A stretch of DNA of 64,000 nucleotides from Granulicella sp. WH15 (GCF_009914315.1 NZ_CP042596.1:2232001-2296000); one strand, 5' to 3'; shown: positions 37,917 to 48,400, counted from the first letter of the stretch. Translations and numbers: made by a program. Notes: generated by a model from the sequence alone, not told the origin.

Positions 37917-39155
37917 TCACCATTTGCGAAAAATGAGCGAAGCGTTGGTTCCACCGAAGCCATAAGAGTTGGTCATCGCGTACTCGATCGGCAAGCTCAT
38001 TCCCTTGTCACGAACGAGAGGAAGCGTACACTCTTCATCGAGATCGTCAATATTGGTCGTCGGAGGCGCAATCTGGTCCTGCAATGCGCATACGATAATG
38101 CCAGCCTCCAGGCTGCCCGCGCCGCCGAGCAGGTGCCCGGTCATCGACTTTGTAGAGCTGACACGGAAATCCTTCACTTTGCCAAAGACCGCAGTGATCG
38201 CCCGCGCCTCCGCAAGATCTCCCAGAGGAGTCGAGGTCGCGTGTGCGTTCAGATATTGAATGTCATCCGGACGAAGGTTCGCAGATTCGAGTGCAAGCTC
38301 CATTACCCGACGAACACCGCGTCCATCTTCCGGCGGAGCGTTAGTGTGAAAGGCATCAGAGTTGGCAGCGTAGCCAACCAGCTCTGCGAGTATCGTGGCT
38401 CTCCGCGCTTTCGCATGTTCAAGCTCCTCAAGGATCAGTATTCCAGCGCCTTCCCCAACAACAAAGCCATCGCGATTCATATCCCACGGGCGAGATGCTT
38501 TCGCGGGGTTGTCATTTCGAGTAGAAAGAGCCCTCATTGAAGAGAATCCAGCGACAGAGAGAGGAGTAACCGCTGCCTCGCTCCCTCCACAGATCATCAC
38601 ATCTGCATCTCCACGGCGGATGACATGCCACGCTTCTCCAATGTCGTGGGCTCCCGTCGTGCAGGCAGTTGCACACGTTATATTCGGCCCAGATGCGCCG
38701 TAGCGAATTGATATCTGTCCTGCAGCTAGATTGGCAATCGTAGCAGTGATGAAGAACGGTGATACTTTGTGAGGACCTTTCTCCATCAGCTTGCGGTGTT
38801 CTCTCTCGATTACCTCGAAGGCGCCAATTCCGCTGCCGACATGAACTCCAACTCGCTCCGCATTACCTGCGGTGATCGAAAGACCGGATTGAGCCATCGC
38901 TAATTCGGCGGCCGCTAGCGCGAACTGGATGAAGCGCCCCGTCTTCTTCACGTCTTTGCGGTCGATGTACCTCTCAGGCTCAAAGCCCTTGACCTCCCCT
39001 GCGAACCGGCAGGCATAGCCTGACGCATCGAACAACTGAATGGGCGCTATGCCTGACTCGCCAGCAAGAAGTGCACTCCAGGTTTCTTCAGTGCCAATCC
39101 CAACCGGACTGATGAGACCAACTCCCGTGACGACTACTCGACGATTATTTTCCAT
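37917..39155 (-). CDS. fabF: 3-oxoacyl-ACP synthase II (FabF type), stand-alone
   Basis: A 412-residue condensing enzyme for fatty acid or polyketide-type elongation. The catalytic Cys lies in GPNITCATACTTGAHD, and the two His in NAHATSTPLGD and STKSMTGHLLGGAG. The N-terminus RRVVVTGVGLISPVG is typical. There is no adjacent acyl carrier protein, fabD or fabG, so it is probably an additional copy. I take the ATG at 39155 (AGGA five bases upstream). It follows a MarR regulator by 54 bases on the same strand, suggesting local regulation of acyl-chain composition. Confidence 0.92.
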   Translation of the reverse strand: MENNRRVVVTGVGLISPVGIGTEETWSALLAGESGIAPIQLFDASGYACRFAGEVKGFEPERYIDRKDVKKTGRFIQFALAAAELAMAQSGLSITAGNAERVGVHVGSGIGAFEVIEREHRKLMEKGPHKVSPFFITATIANLAAGQISIRYGASGPNITCATACTTGAHDIGEAWHVIRRGDADVMICGGSEAAVTPLSVAGFSSMRALSTRNDNPAKASRPWDMNRDGFVVGEGAGILILEELEHAKARRATILAELVGYAANSDAFHTNAPPEDGRGVRRVMELALESANLRPDDIQYLNAHATSTPLGDLAEARAITAVFGKVKDFRVSSTKSMTGHLLGGAGSLEAGIIVCALQDQIAPPTTNIDDLDEECTLPLVRDKGMSLPIEYAMTNSYGFGGTNASLIFRKW

Positions 39156-39209
39156 GGAATCCTGCAAATCTCCTTCGAGAATCGAAGGCTGTTTATTGGT
39201 AACCGGCTG

Positions 39210-39653
39210 TCAGTGGGAGAACGTCTCCAACAAACTGTCCAGGTCCCTGTTTAGATGCTTTACCTGTTTCAGCCCTATTTGTTTCTCAAACTTGCGTTGC
39301 GCCGTTTGCCATTTTGGCAGAGCAGACTTAAGTGTTTTTGCGCCCTCCGGAGTCAGTCGAACGGAACGAGTCCTACGATCTGCTCCAGAATCACTGGCAA
39401 TGTATTCCAACTTCTGCAATGGAATCAGATTGCGAGTGAGCGTGGTGCGATCCATGTTCAAGGCTTCCGCAATCTGAGAGATCGATTTGCCCTGATGAGC
39501 CGCGATGGTTGCGAGTAGGCCGAACTGGCCAATACTGATCCCGCACTCGGCCAGGAACGCGTCATAGTTGCGGGACAGCAGGCGGGCGGCTTGCCTCAGC
39601 CTGTAGCAAGTGCAATCCGGCAGTAAACCAAATGTGGCGTGCTGATTGACCAC
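39210..39653 (-). CDS. MarR-family transcriptional regulator
   Basis: A 147-residue winged-helix regulator with LRQAARLLSRNYDAFLAECGIS (dimer helix), the recognition region ISQIAEALNMDRTTLTRNLIPL, and a wing SGADRRTRSVRLTPEG, matching the MarR DxRxx-RxxxLT pattern. The GTG start has an excellent AAGGAGG seven bases upstream. It lies directly upstream of fabF on the same strand, an arrangement similar in idea to FabT control of fatty acid genes. An inverted repeat 25 bases upstream is a likely autoregulatory operator. Confidence 0.9.
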   Translation of the reverse strand: MVNQHATFGLLPDCTCYRLRQAARLLSRNYDAFLAECGISIGQFGLLATIAAHQGKSISQIAEALNMDRTTLTRNLIPLQKLEYIASDSGADRRTRSVRLTPEGAKTLKSALPKWQTAQRKFEKQIGLKQVKHLNRDLDSLLETFSH

Positions 39654-39677
39654 TTTAAGCCTCCTTTTTCATAATAA

Positions 39678-39693
39678 CGTGCAATTACACGTA
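39678..39693 (-). promoter_or_regulatory. Candidate MarR operator
   Basis: The near-palindrome ACGTGCAATTACACGT (14 of 16 positions symmetric) lies between the start of the marR gene and its upstream region. On the minus strand it is directly followed by TTATTAT, a plausible -10 box, so a bound repressor would block transcription of marR and fabF. Confidence 0.5.
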
Positions 39694-39944
39694 TGGGTAT
39701 ACATATCGAATCGAGAGAATCGTCATGAGATGCGGTAATGGGGGGCGCGCTGCAACCGTCATATCTCTCTGACAGAACCAATTTGAGATGCCAGTTGCTA
39801 TGGATGAGCTGTAGTTTGAAGCTAATACCGTCCTTATTCTGTTCTTTTCCCAGTTTCACAAAATAAGCAAGATCGAGTGACGCTGATTCGACGGTAGCTC
39901 CCCGCTAATCTTGGCAATGGTTTCGCGAGCAGGAACAATAGTAT

Positions 39945-41216
39945 CTATCGATCAAGCCGGTCTACATATTGCCGCCAGCGGATAGACTCCCACAGATAGC
40001 GCAGTCCCTCCACGAGATGAAAACGTAACCGAAACAGGACAAAATACACTTGCCTGCGATACCGAACGAGGCGCGCCAATAGAGACTCGTTCGACGAGCC
40101 ATGCGCGATGGCCGGCGGCAACCGCCTGGGCAATAACGCCTGACGCAGCGACCGCTTTGCCGTCAGGCCTACACGCTCGAGTTCCTGCTGTAGTAGTAAG
40201 TAGAGTTTGTCACCGGGATGGCTGGCAACGACGGAGCGACGGCCATACCTTTCGACCCATAACCGTATCCGAACCGGTAGCCGGTCGACCGTCCAGCAAG
40301 TAAACTCCTCCGGAGCAAAGTCTCCCATTGTCTGCGAGGTCAACAACGCAATCACGCCCAATCCGACGGAGGCCCGCAGGTTATCTTCAGCGAGCTTTCG
40401 TAGCTCACGCCAGAAGCCTCTATCGTGATACCGTGCCAGGACATGCCGACGAAACTCGATCAAATGAGCAGTGCGCCAGAACTCTCCACACACATGCTTG
40501 TAAAGGTGCATTCCCTGCCCCAAGAATAGATCGACCGGATGAAGAACCGGCATAAAGACACCATGAAAGTAGAGCTTCTCAGTGCGAGCGAGGAGTGAAG
40601 CCTCTCCCAAGTCGTCCGCCTCCAGGTGCAGTTCCACGCAGCGATGAGAAGTGGGCTTGTAAAGGTCCTTCAGCGAAGCCTTGCCGGGCTCGCTCGACTT
40701 GAACTCCCAGCTCCTGCCGCTGATAGCCTTCAGACGAAAGCCCCTGCCCTCCAGAATCCGCCGCGCCTCAGGCGCGTTCCGAGCAGAGATCAGAAAGTCC
40801 AGATCCAGTTGCGAGCGCAGCTCCGGCCTGGGCACTGAGAGCGGCCACAATGAAAACCCCTTCAGCGCTGCATAGGAAAGACCGGCGTTCTGAAAACCTA
40901 GTTGAATCGCGGTCGATTCAGCGATCATGCCGCCGGTGCGCTCCGTATTGTCGAACAGATTCTGTTGTAGACGCGCCAACACCACAGGCGGAAGCACATC
41001 GCACCGCTCCACTTGCGTTAGGCGATCGAGGAAGTACAGTGACGTTCCGCTGGTATCCAGCCACGTCAGCAGCGATTGCCATTTCCTGCTGGAAAGGTTT
41101 CGCAGCCGCTCGCACTCCGCGGGCATAGGATCGCAGAAGATGAGCAAAGCGGCCTCGCGCAGTTGCTGTGCATGGCTCAGAGGATAGCTCTCAGTATTTG
41201 TATGCAAGCGTTGCAT
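39945..41216 (-). CDS. Nucleotidyltransferase-family protein (PF14907 type)
   Basis: About 423 residues, resembling the uncharacterised nucleotidyltransferase family often annotated NTP_transf_5. The core has AALKGFSLWPL, then RSQLDLDFLISARNAPEARRIL, giving the Asp-x-Asp metal motif, and a later ELHLEADDLGE. The helical C-terminal half is basic. In other bacteria such proteins occur with HprK-like kinases, for example in some lasso-peptide loci. No lasso cyclase or precursor is seen here. The start is ambiguous: ATG at 41216 puts the Pho-box-like element 60 bases upstream, matching the receptor gene, and ATG at 41261 is the alternative. Confidence 0.72.
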   Translation of the reverse strand: MQRLHTNTESYPLSHAQQLREAALLIFCDPMPAECERLRNLSSRKWQSLLTWLDTSGTSLYFLDRLTQVERCDVLPPVVLARLQQNLFDNTERTGGMIAESTAIQLGFQNAGLSYAALKGFSLWPLSVPRPELRSQLDLDFLISARNAPEARRILEGRGFRLKAISGRSWEFKSSEPGKASLKDLYKPTSHRCVELHLEADDLGEASLLARTEKLYFHGVFMPVLHPVDLFLGQGMHLYKHVCGEFWRTAHLIEFRRHVLARYHDRGFWRELRKLAEDNLRASVGLGVIALLTSQTMGDFAPEEFTCWTVDRLPVRIRLWVERYGRRSVVASHPGDKLYLLLQQELERVGLTAKRSLRQALLPRRLPPAIAHGSSNESLLARLVRYRRQVYFVLFRLRFHLVEGLRYLWESIRWRQYVDRLDR

Positions 41217-41276
41217 AGACTCAGCCCCGATCCTATGTAGCCCTCGGCTTGAGGATGTCATAGCGCTATAAGCCGA

Positions 41277-41298
41277 TTGTCACTACTTTGTCGTGGCT
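41277..41298 (-). promoter_or_regulatory. Two Pho-box-like 11-bp direct repeats upstream of the nucleotidyltransferase
   Basis: Read on the plus strand: TTGTCACTACT then TTGTCGTGGCT, i.e. TTGTC repeated at exactly 11 bases. The first 16 bases are identical to 49079-49094 upstream of the TonB-dependent receptor. The spacing and core resemble the CTGTCAT-N4 Pho box bound by PhoB, but in reverse orientation to transcription. Confidence 0.5.
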
Positions 41299-41330
41299 CA
41301 TCAAAAACGTTCTTGTGATGAACACTGCAC

Positions 41331-43094
41331 CTACACCTTCGGATGAAGGCTCTTGATCTTCTCGATAGCCCACGCCAGCAAGTCAGCATTCGCCGCACCA
41401 GCCTTCTGCATCGTCCGCAGCGTCTCCAACGACTCCGTATCCCCTTGCCAGGCCACGATCCGAATCGCCCGCTCACGGATCATCGGCTTCTCGCTGCCAA
41501 GAGCCTTTCGCACGTCAGGCAACACGGCTTTCCCGGCCTGTACCAGCATCCACTCCGTACGATCCGCCATCTGGCTATCGCTTGACCCCAGTGCATCTAT
41601 GGCTGGTTGGGCCTCCGTTCCAATCCTGTCCCATAGCTTGAATCCAGCCACCACGCTGTCAAGCTGTGTGAACCCCTCATCTGACTGGAACGCCAACTCC
41701 TCCAGCACCCGAATCGCATCCGGCCCTTTCAGCATGGAGAGCGCCTGCACCATCTTCATCTGACTGCGGAAGCGGCTCGTGATCTCGTCGATTTCTGGCT
41801 GCGTCAGTTGAGGTTTGCCACGCCGTTCATAGTCCTCTCCCAGCTTCAACGAGGCTTTCATCTCTAGCCGCATCTGCCTCGAAATGGGCCCGAGCGCCAC
41901 CTCTGGTTGGTGCTGAGCTAAGGCCAGCGCTGCCGCTCCACGCACGGCCGCGGTCTCATTCGACAGCAGCGGCAATAACGCCGCTGCACTTACATCACCG
42001 GGAGCACGTACCAGGGCCATCAGTGTCTCCTGCAACACGCGCGGGTCTTTGTCCGCTAACAGCGGCAATAGCATATTCGCGGGAGCGTGGAGCATGCCCA
42101 AGGCCCAGGCAGCATTGGCCCGCACATCCTGATGATTCGATCGCAGGGCCTCGGCAAACACCAGGACGGGCGTCTGCGGTCGTGCCGTTACCAGGGCCAG
42201 CGCCGCTGCTCGAGAGACATTATCGTCGGCATTCAGCATCCAGCGAGCGAAGCGCTCCTGGAGAGGAAATCCACTATACTTCGACAGCGTCAGAATAGCC
42301 TTCGCTCGCGACAGGCTCTCCCCGGAACTCGCCTGAACCTCCAGATCATTGATCTTCCGCTCTACCGGACGCCCTACCGCATCCGCGCCCAGCCGTGGGT
42401 AATCCACGTTGATTCCATCCACTCCCGCGGCCACGGCGGCCTTCATGCTAGCCAGATCCAGTTGGTGATCATTAGCGGAAAAGTTCGTTACGACTGCCTT
42501 GCCCTCGTGGTGATATGCCTTTACCTGCTCTGCCGTCACTCCAGGTTGTACCCACGCCGTCCCGGTACCCACATCGGTCGCCGCTGGGTAGAGTTGTTTC
42601 ACATCCGCCCACTCACCATTGAACTGAACACGCTCCAGCATTCCCTCGCGCTGCAGCAGCGACAGTACATCCGCTCCCGTGCCCTTCGTCTTCATATCCA
42701 CAACCAGCCGGATATCCATCTTGCGAGCCAGGCTCAGTGCATCTTCAAACCTGACGATTCGCATTCCGGTGAATCGGTCGCCCATCCATCCGCCGAGATC
42801 ACGCATTTGCAGATCACCGTAGTAGGTCTTCTCCGCTTCTCCTATGCCATCCGTCAGACGTTCCAGAACGCCGTCATGGTTTAGCACCAACTCTCCATCC
42901 AGCGTGCGCCGCACATCGAGTTCCACGACGTTGCAGCCCAGCAAAGCCGCCTGTTCCAGCGACTCCAGCGTGTTTTCCGGCACGTCCTGGTTCGCCGTAC
43001 GATGGCATAGAAGCTGCACTCCACCCGGCTGCAGAGCCTTGGCCTTTACCGCGGCAAACGTCATCACAAGTAATACAGCGCAGACTCGTTTCAT
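41331..43094 (-). CDS. Exported glycerophosphodiester phosphodiesterase with HEAT repeats
   Basis: A 587-residue exported protein: signal peptide (MKRVCAVLLVMTFAAVKAKA), then a GDPD TIM-barrel (residues about 25-255) with the catalytic set HRTANQDVPENTLES, VELDVRRTLDG and LNHDG, and NVDYPRL near its end. This domain hydrolyses glycerophosphodiesters to glycerol 3-phosphate and an alcohol. Residues about 280-580 are HEAT-like helical repeats (DNVSRAAALALVTARP, HQDVRANAAWALGML, KDPRVLQETLMALV), probably a binding scaffold. The fusion is unusual. The start overlaps the MFS gene stop (ATGA). Confidence 0.88.
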   Translation of the reverse strand: MKRVCAVLLVMTFAAVKAKALQPGGVQLLCHRTANQDVPENTLESLEQAALLGCNVVELDVRRTLDGELVLNHDGVLERLTDGIGEAEKTYYGDLQMRDLGGWMGDRFTGMRIVRFEDALSLARKMDIRLVVDMKTKGTGADVLSLLQREGMLERVQFNGEWADVKQLYPAATDVGTGTAWVQPGVTAEQVKAYHHEGKAVVTNFSANDHQLDLASMKAAVAAGVDGINVDYPRLGADAVGRPVERKINDLEVQASSGESLSRAKAILTLSKYSGFPLQERFARWMLNADDNVSRAAALALVTARPQTPVLVFAEALRSNHQDVRANAAWALGMLHAPANMLLPLLADKDPRVLQETLMALVRAPGDVSAAALLPLLSNETAAVRGAAALALAQHQPEVALGPISRQMRLEMKASLKLGEDYERRGKPQLTQPEIDEITSRFRSQMKMVQALSMLKGPDAIRVLEELAFQSDEGFTQLDSVVAGFKLWDRIGTEAQPAIDALGSSDSQMADRTEWMLVQAGKAVLPDVRKALGSEKPMIRERAIRIVAWQGDTESLETLRTMQKAGAANADLLAWAIEKIKSLHPKV

Positions 43095-44416
43095 CCCTCA
43101 ACCTCGATTCCTTCAAGCGAACCAACCGCAGTCTGTGGCTGCGTCGGCAAGCGACGATCCATGGGACCGACCAGTAACCAGAACAACATCGACACCACGA
43201 AGGCTAGTGCCGCAATGCCCATCAACACATGCGGATATCCAAAGCGAACAAACAGAATTCCTGCTTCTGCTGTAGCTCCCGATGCGATTACGGCATTGCA
43301 GAACAAGGCCCCCGAAGCCGCCGTGCTGCGTTCTTCGTCCGGCACCTTGCTCATCAGCAGGTTGTACAGTCCGGGGGCGCTCATCCACTGCAATGCAGAG
43401 AAGCTCAGGTAGAGTCCCACCGCCAACTGGGTATTGCGTGTTGCCGCCAGGCATCCCAGGGTCGTGGCTGTGGCAATCTGTGTCACGACGATTCCGGGAA
43501 CCATCCCCAGACGGCGAAATAACACAGGCGTCAGCAGGCCAACAAAAAATTGCACAACCTGGGCCAGGGAAAAGATCAGCCCAATGCGCGACATCGGAAC
43601 ATGCAGATCCTTCGACAGGTAGACATTGGCGAATGGCGTGAATGCCGCCAGCACTGCCGTCCATAATGCCATCGCCGGCAGATAACGCAGAAGAAAAGGA
43701 TGCGGCATCCAACGTTTCCGTTGACGCGCCTGCGCTGGCTGTTTCTCTTGCCTGGGCACAGGCATCTCCAGACGCAGCACCGCCGCCAGCCCCATCGCGG
43801 CGATGCCGCAGGAAGCCAGCAGAATGATCCGTTTCACCTCGACCGGCTGCAACACAAGTCCGATCATCTTCAGCCACTGCTGCAGGTAGCCGCACACAAT
43901 GCCACCCAGGGTGGCTGTACCGATGCTCACCGAAAAAATCAGGCTGAAGGCCGAGGCGCGATTCTCTTCTGTCGTAAGCCGTGCCAGCGCGGGCAAAAAG
44001 CACACGCCCCACAGGCACATGGCCAATCCGCTCAGAAAGGCCAGGAGAAGCTGTGCGTTCTCCCACACGATTATTACGCGCAAAGCGCAAAGCACCGTAG
44101 AGGCGATGAAGCAGGCGATCATAAGCGGACGAATCCCGATCTTTCGTGCCAGCACGCCCGCAGGCAACGTTCCCACCACCGAGCCCAGCGTCGCGGCTCC
44201 GCCGATCAATCCCATAGACCGCTCGTTGAAGTGAAAGTCCAACAGATAGAGGTTGAAGAGAAAAACGTAGACCGAAAATCCAAAATCAAAAAAGAATGCG
44301 GCCGTGAAAAATATCCAGAAGCCACGGCCCAGCTTCTTCTCCCGCAGCCACGCGGCAGGACTCTTCCAGAAAGGAGTTCCTTTCCGGTCTCCCGCTTGTG
44401 GCAGCAACAGTTCCAC
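43091..44416 (-). CDS. MFS transporter
   Basis: A 441-residue inner-membrane carrier with about 12 hydrophobic helices and the loop between helices 2 and 3 containing GVLARKIGIRPLM, the MFS motif A region in altered form. The central cytoplasmic loop is Gln/Arg-rich (RQEKQPAQARQRKRW). The GTG start shares one base with the stop of the kinase gene (TAGTG), with GGGAGG upstream. Between an exported phosphodiesterase and a cytoplasmic kinase, it may import the product released in the periplasm. The substrate cannot be read from sequence. Confidence 0.85.
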   Translation of the reverse strand: MELLLPQAGDRKGTPFWKSPAAWLREKKLGRGFWIFFTAAFFFDFGFSVYVFLFNLYLLDFHFNERSMGLIGGAATLGSVVGTLPAGVLARKIGIRPLMIACFIASTVLCALRVIIVWENAQLLLAFLSGLAMCLWGVCFLPALARLTTEENRASAFSLIFSVSIGTATLGGIVCGYLQQWLKMIGLVLQPVEVKRIILLASCGIAAMGLAAVLRLEMPVPRQEKQPAQARQRKRWMPHPFLLRYLPAMALWTAVLAAFTPFANVYLSKDLHVPMSRIGLIFSLAQVVQFFVGLLTPVLFRRLGMVPGIVVTQIATATTLGCLAATRNTQLAVGLYLSFSALQWMSAPGLYNLLMSKVPDEERSTAASGALFCNAVIASGATAEAGILFVRFGYPHVLMGIAALAFVVSMLFWLLVGPMDRRLPTQPQTAVGSLEGIEVEG

Positions 44417-45423
44417 TATCGTCCCTCCCGGACCAGCCGTTGCAAACGCTCGATGCCCCAGTCCAGATCGGTGTAGCGAAGCTCGAAGATCTCGGCTTCA
44501 AGCAACCGATCGATCGTCTCATTGTGCTTCTCGCGCATCTCCGGCATCCCATAAAACACCTGCTGCATGGCATACCGGGCTACGTCTTTTCGGTAGGGCC
44601 GGAGCTCAGGTGAACCTCCTGAGTGCCTGTTCACAAACACGATGTAATCCACCTGTGCCGTGGGTGCGCAGGACATATGCGGCAGATTAGCAGTTGGCAG
44701 CTCTATCGAAGGCTTGCCCGCGGCCCGTGGCGTAATTTCCAGTCCATTCAGTTCGGGAAACAGCTCCGCCGTTGCCGGACGAAAGCGCACACGATAACAA
44801 TCGCCTGTCACCATGCGGTCTTTGCGGTCGTTGATCACAAAGCTTCCGTCATCCGAAATATAAGTCCATCCCGCTCGAGCGCACGCATAGGAGAGAGTTG
44901 ACTTGCCAGCGCCAGAGTCGCCGCACAGCAGCACGCCTCGTCCATCGAGTGCGACGCAGCCCGCATGTACCGGTGTCGTAAATCGCGTAGCAACGTGGGT
45001 GGCCGGCGTGCCCAGGAAAAAATAGCCTGCGTAAAGTCTGCTTTGGAGCGCCGCATGAGAGATCGTAATCTGCGACTTGGTTCGCTGCAGATCGCTGATG
45101 CAGTAGTTGTCACCATCCGCGACTCCCAGAAGCAACGGCTTCATGAAGCGGTATACCGGAGCCGGTGGGCACTCGGTTGAGCTTCCCTCCACTACATGGA
45201 CGTCCGCCAGAATAGGCTCAGTGTCATGCTGTTTCTCAAACTTCCCCCAGAGGTCTTCCATCATCACCAACACCTCGGCGGAGTTGCTCCTCACCTCGGC
45301 AGGAAAGCCAAACGGATAAAACATCTTCGTCAATGGAAGCTCGGGAGCATCTATTTCGTGCCTGGAAAAATCCAAGGGCTGAGACTTTTCGCACGCTGTT
45401 TCGATCTCTTGAATCGTCATCAT
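44416..45423 (-). CDS. HprK-like P-loop kinase
   Basis: A 335-residue cytoplasmic protein resembling the C-terminal kinase domain of HPr kinase/phosphorylase. Residues about 150-200 read HAGCVALDGRGVLLCGDSGAGKST (P-loop at 168-176), then WTYISDDGSFV with the acidic pair. No HPr, PTS or carbon catabolite genes are nearby, so the substrate is probably different; HprK homologues phosphorylate lasso peptides in some loci. The first ATG of the ATGATG at 45423 has GGAG eight bases upstream; a GTG at 45474 is less likely. A 6-bp hairpin (45436-45450) sits just before the Shine-Dalgarno. Confidence 0.8.
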   Translation of the reverse strand: MMTIQEIETACEKSQPLDFSRHEIDAPELPLTKMFYPFGFPAEVRSNSAEVLVMMEDLWGKFEKQHDTEPILADVHVVEGSSTECPPAPVYRFMKPLLLGVADGDNYCISDLQRTKSQITISHAALQSRLYAGYFFLGTPATHVATRFTTPVHAGCVALDGRGVLLCGDSGAGKSTLSYACARAGWTYISDDGSFVINDRKDRMVTGDCYRVRFRPATAELFPELNGLEITPRAAGKPSIELPTANLPHMSCAPTAQVDYIVFVNRHSGGSPELRPYRKDVARYAMQQVFYGMPEMREKHNETIDRLLEAEIFELRYTDLDWGIERLQRLVREGR

Positions 45424-45491
45424 CGCCTTACTCCACAGTTGAAACAACTGGGCAACGCAGAGGTTTTCCCGCACTGCCCCAATCTCTCTGG

Positions 45492-48400
45492 TTAGAACTG
45501 ATACTTTGCCCCGAATTGAATAATGCGGGGATTGGTCACAGTCGACGTGATTTTGCCAAACGTTGAACTGGCAGACGGATTCACCTGCGTGGGATCTGTA
45601 TAACCCAGGCTGGTATTCGGGTTGGCGAACTGCGGTGTGTTTGTCAGGTTGTAGGCCTCGGCCCGGAAGCGGAAGTTGCTTCCACCCTTAATTGGGAACA
45701 GGCGCTCGACTGCTATGTCCAGGTTGTGCTGTCCTGGACCACGCACAATACCTACACCACTGTTGCCGAAGTCCTGGTCGGCAAGGCTCGTCCCATTCGG
45801 AGCCTCGGGGGCGCGAGTAAATGCAGCCGAGTCCAGATAAGTGTTCTGCACGCGAGAGAACAGCGATCCGTGTGTCGAAGGATTCTTGCCCGTCCGCTGG
45901 GCTCTAACCTCACCTGACAGCAACGCGTATACGGAGCCTGCATTGCCGTCGAACACGCTTAGCGGAATACCGGCCTGGAATACACCAATCCCCGAAAATG
46001 CCCAGTCATTTATCAGATAGCGAGCCAGCATCGGAGCCTGATTGAGCTTCGGTGTCTGCCAGGTGAAGTTGAACACTACGCGCTGGTCGCGGTCGTCTCC
46101 AGCCAACCCGTACGATGACAATAGATTGTGCTGATCGTTCGTCGACAACTGGAGCTCGAAGACATCCGTTCCAGTCTCGTTGGCGACCTCATCCAGGTTC
46201 TTCGACCAGGTATAGCTCCCCTGGAACTGAAATCCGTGTTGCATGTGTCGAGTAACACTCACCTGCAACGCGTTATAGTTTGCGACGAAGATCGAATCCG
46301 TAAACAATGATCCTTCGCTCACACCTTGAATGGGCATACGGGTAGCGGCATTCGCAATGGAGTTCGTCGTCTCACCGTTCACAGGATTTTGAGGACTTGC
46401 CAGCGAAGCCTGATCGAACTCTATCTGCCCTGACCTGTGGTTCGAATTTGTCCCCACATATCCCACTTCCAGGAGATACTTGCGCCCCAGCGCATACTGC
46501 ACGTTCAGGTTGTACTCGGTAGTCTTGCCATCGCGCATGTTCGGGTTCGTACCTTCAATGAACGGAGTTGAGGTCGGTGTGCGCGGCGTGAAGACGGGAT
46601 AACTCGAATTGGGCAGTACGTGAGGTACAAAGGGATGCTGCAAAGTAGCCGTAGCATTCTGACTAGCCGAAAGAATCTGGAGAGACGCAAATGGCGGTTG
46701 AGTGAGGGTCTGCTCCGCAAGATTGCCAGAGTGCTCGTCAAAGTAAATACCGACGCCACCACGAACTACCAACACCGGCTTGTCCGTCACCTGCCACACA
46801 AACCCAAATCGCGGAGAAACATCTCCAAGCGGTGTTTTATAGAGCCCGGGGAACGATGTCTTCTCCACTCCGTCAGGCACTGATCCTGAAAAGTTTGACG
46901 GCATGGTAAATCCGCTGAAGGTACCTGCTATCGGAACCGGTCCCGTTGAGGCGATGTTGGCGTTAAAGTTTGCCAGGCGTCCGTCTATTTCTATCGGTGC
47001 GCCGAATATCTCGTAGCGGAGACCGGCATTGATCGTCAGCCGTTTCGTCAACTTGATATCGTCCTGCACAAAGCCGCCAAAATCTGTATAGCGCTCGTTT
47101 CTGCGGAAGATGCCTCCACCCGCCGTAGCGCTCGTCACATTGCTCAATCCTGCGGAGCTTCCGTTCTGCGCCGCGCTCTGCCCCACCAGAAAATCGCTGA
47201 AGGTTCCAATCTGTAGCAGACCGTCCGTTTCTACCGGCTGGTCTTCATCCACCTCGTGCCGCTTGAACTCCACGCCGAAACGCGCATTGTGGCGGCCGTG
47301 CGTCCATGAAACGGTGTCCTGGTAGATAAAGGAATTCGTAACCTGCCACTGCGAAGGAGTCCCCGCATCGCCGATCATGAGTCCGCCCGCCCAGATACCT
47401 GGAGCGTTGGTGCCCGGTCCCACCATACCAGTCGGAGTGTCTATCCCAATGGCTTGCGCCGTAAGCGGATTTACTATGCTCGAATTTCCATCGAACCGCA
47501 TGTAGCCAAATCGTGCGACGTTCAACAGGTTCGAATTGACGACGTGCGTATCCGTCAGCACAAACATCGTATTGCGGGCCAACTGCTGTCCGCCCCAGCC
47601 TGGAACATTCGCAGCGTTCGGCTCAAACGCTTGTGACTGGGTCGCACGCGAATAGAAAAATCGCCCAGCCAGAGTATTTTTCTGACTTAGTATCTGGTCA
47701 ATATTCGTCGAAAACTGATTCTCGCGGAAGCGCCCCGGAATAGAAAACGTCGACTGCCCCATAGCCATCTGGTCCGACGCATCCGTGCCTGTGTTAGGCA
47801 AGGCTATCTGTGGGTTAGGCACGGCCAACTGCCCATTGGGAAGCTTGGCATTGAGTACTGCGAGTGCTACCGGATTAATGTTCGAGCCATTGCATGCAAC
47901 CTGAGCGCCACCGGCCTGTGTAAGATATCCCGATGCAGGTTGCCCCATATTGTTCAAATGCCCGGCGGGACAGAACAAAGCACCCAACGCCGCCGCGGAT
48001 CGGTCGGAGGTAAGAAGCGGATAGATCGCTGTGATCTTCGAGCCTGGACTCAGACCATTGACTTCGGTCAAGCCCTCGTAACCCACAAAGAAAAATGTCT
48101 TATCGCGTACGATAGGACCGCCAAGCGTCCCACCGAACTGATTATGCTTCAGCTCAGATCGCGGCTGTCCAGCCTGCTTAAGGAAGAAGTCATTCGCATT
48201 GAAGATATTGTTACGGACAAACTCCCAGGCACTGCCATGCAACCTATTGGTGCCGCTCTTGCTCACCATATCGACGTTAGCTCCAGTGCCGCGTCCATAT
48301 GCAGCATCGAAGTTTGCGGTCTGAACTCGAAACTCCTCAATCACATCCGGCGCGGGAATGGCCACGCCGACCTCTGAGGTATTGGCAATGGCGAACGAGT

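Noticed and set aside
39596..39859. An 87-codon minus-strand frame upstream of the MarR gene
   Set aside because: It crosses the MarR start and operator and has no ribosome site or recognisable product.
39945..45423. The kinase and nucleotidyltransferase as part of a full lasso-peptide locus
   Set aside because: No asparagine-synthetase-like cyclase, transglutaminase-like protease, PqqD-like protein or precursor was found in the surrounding genes.
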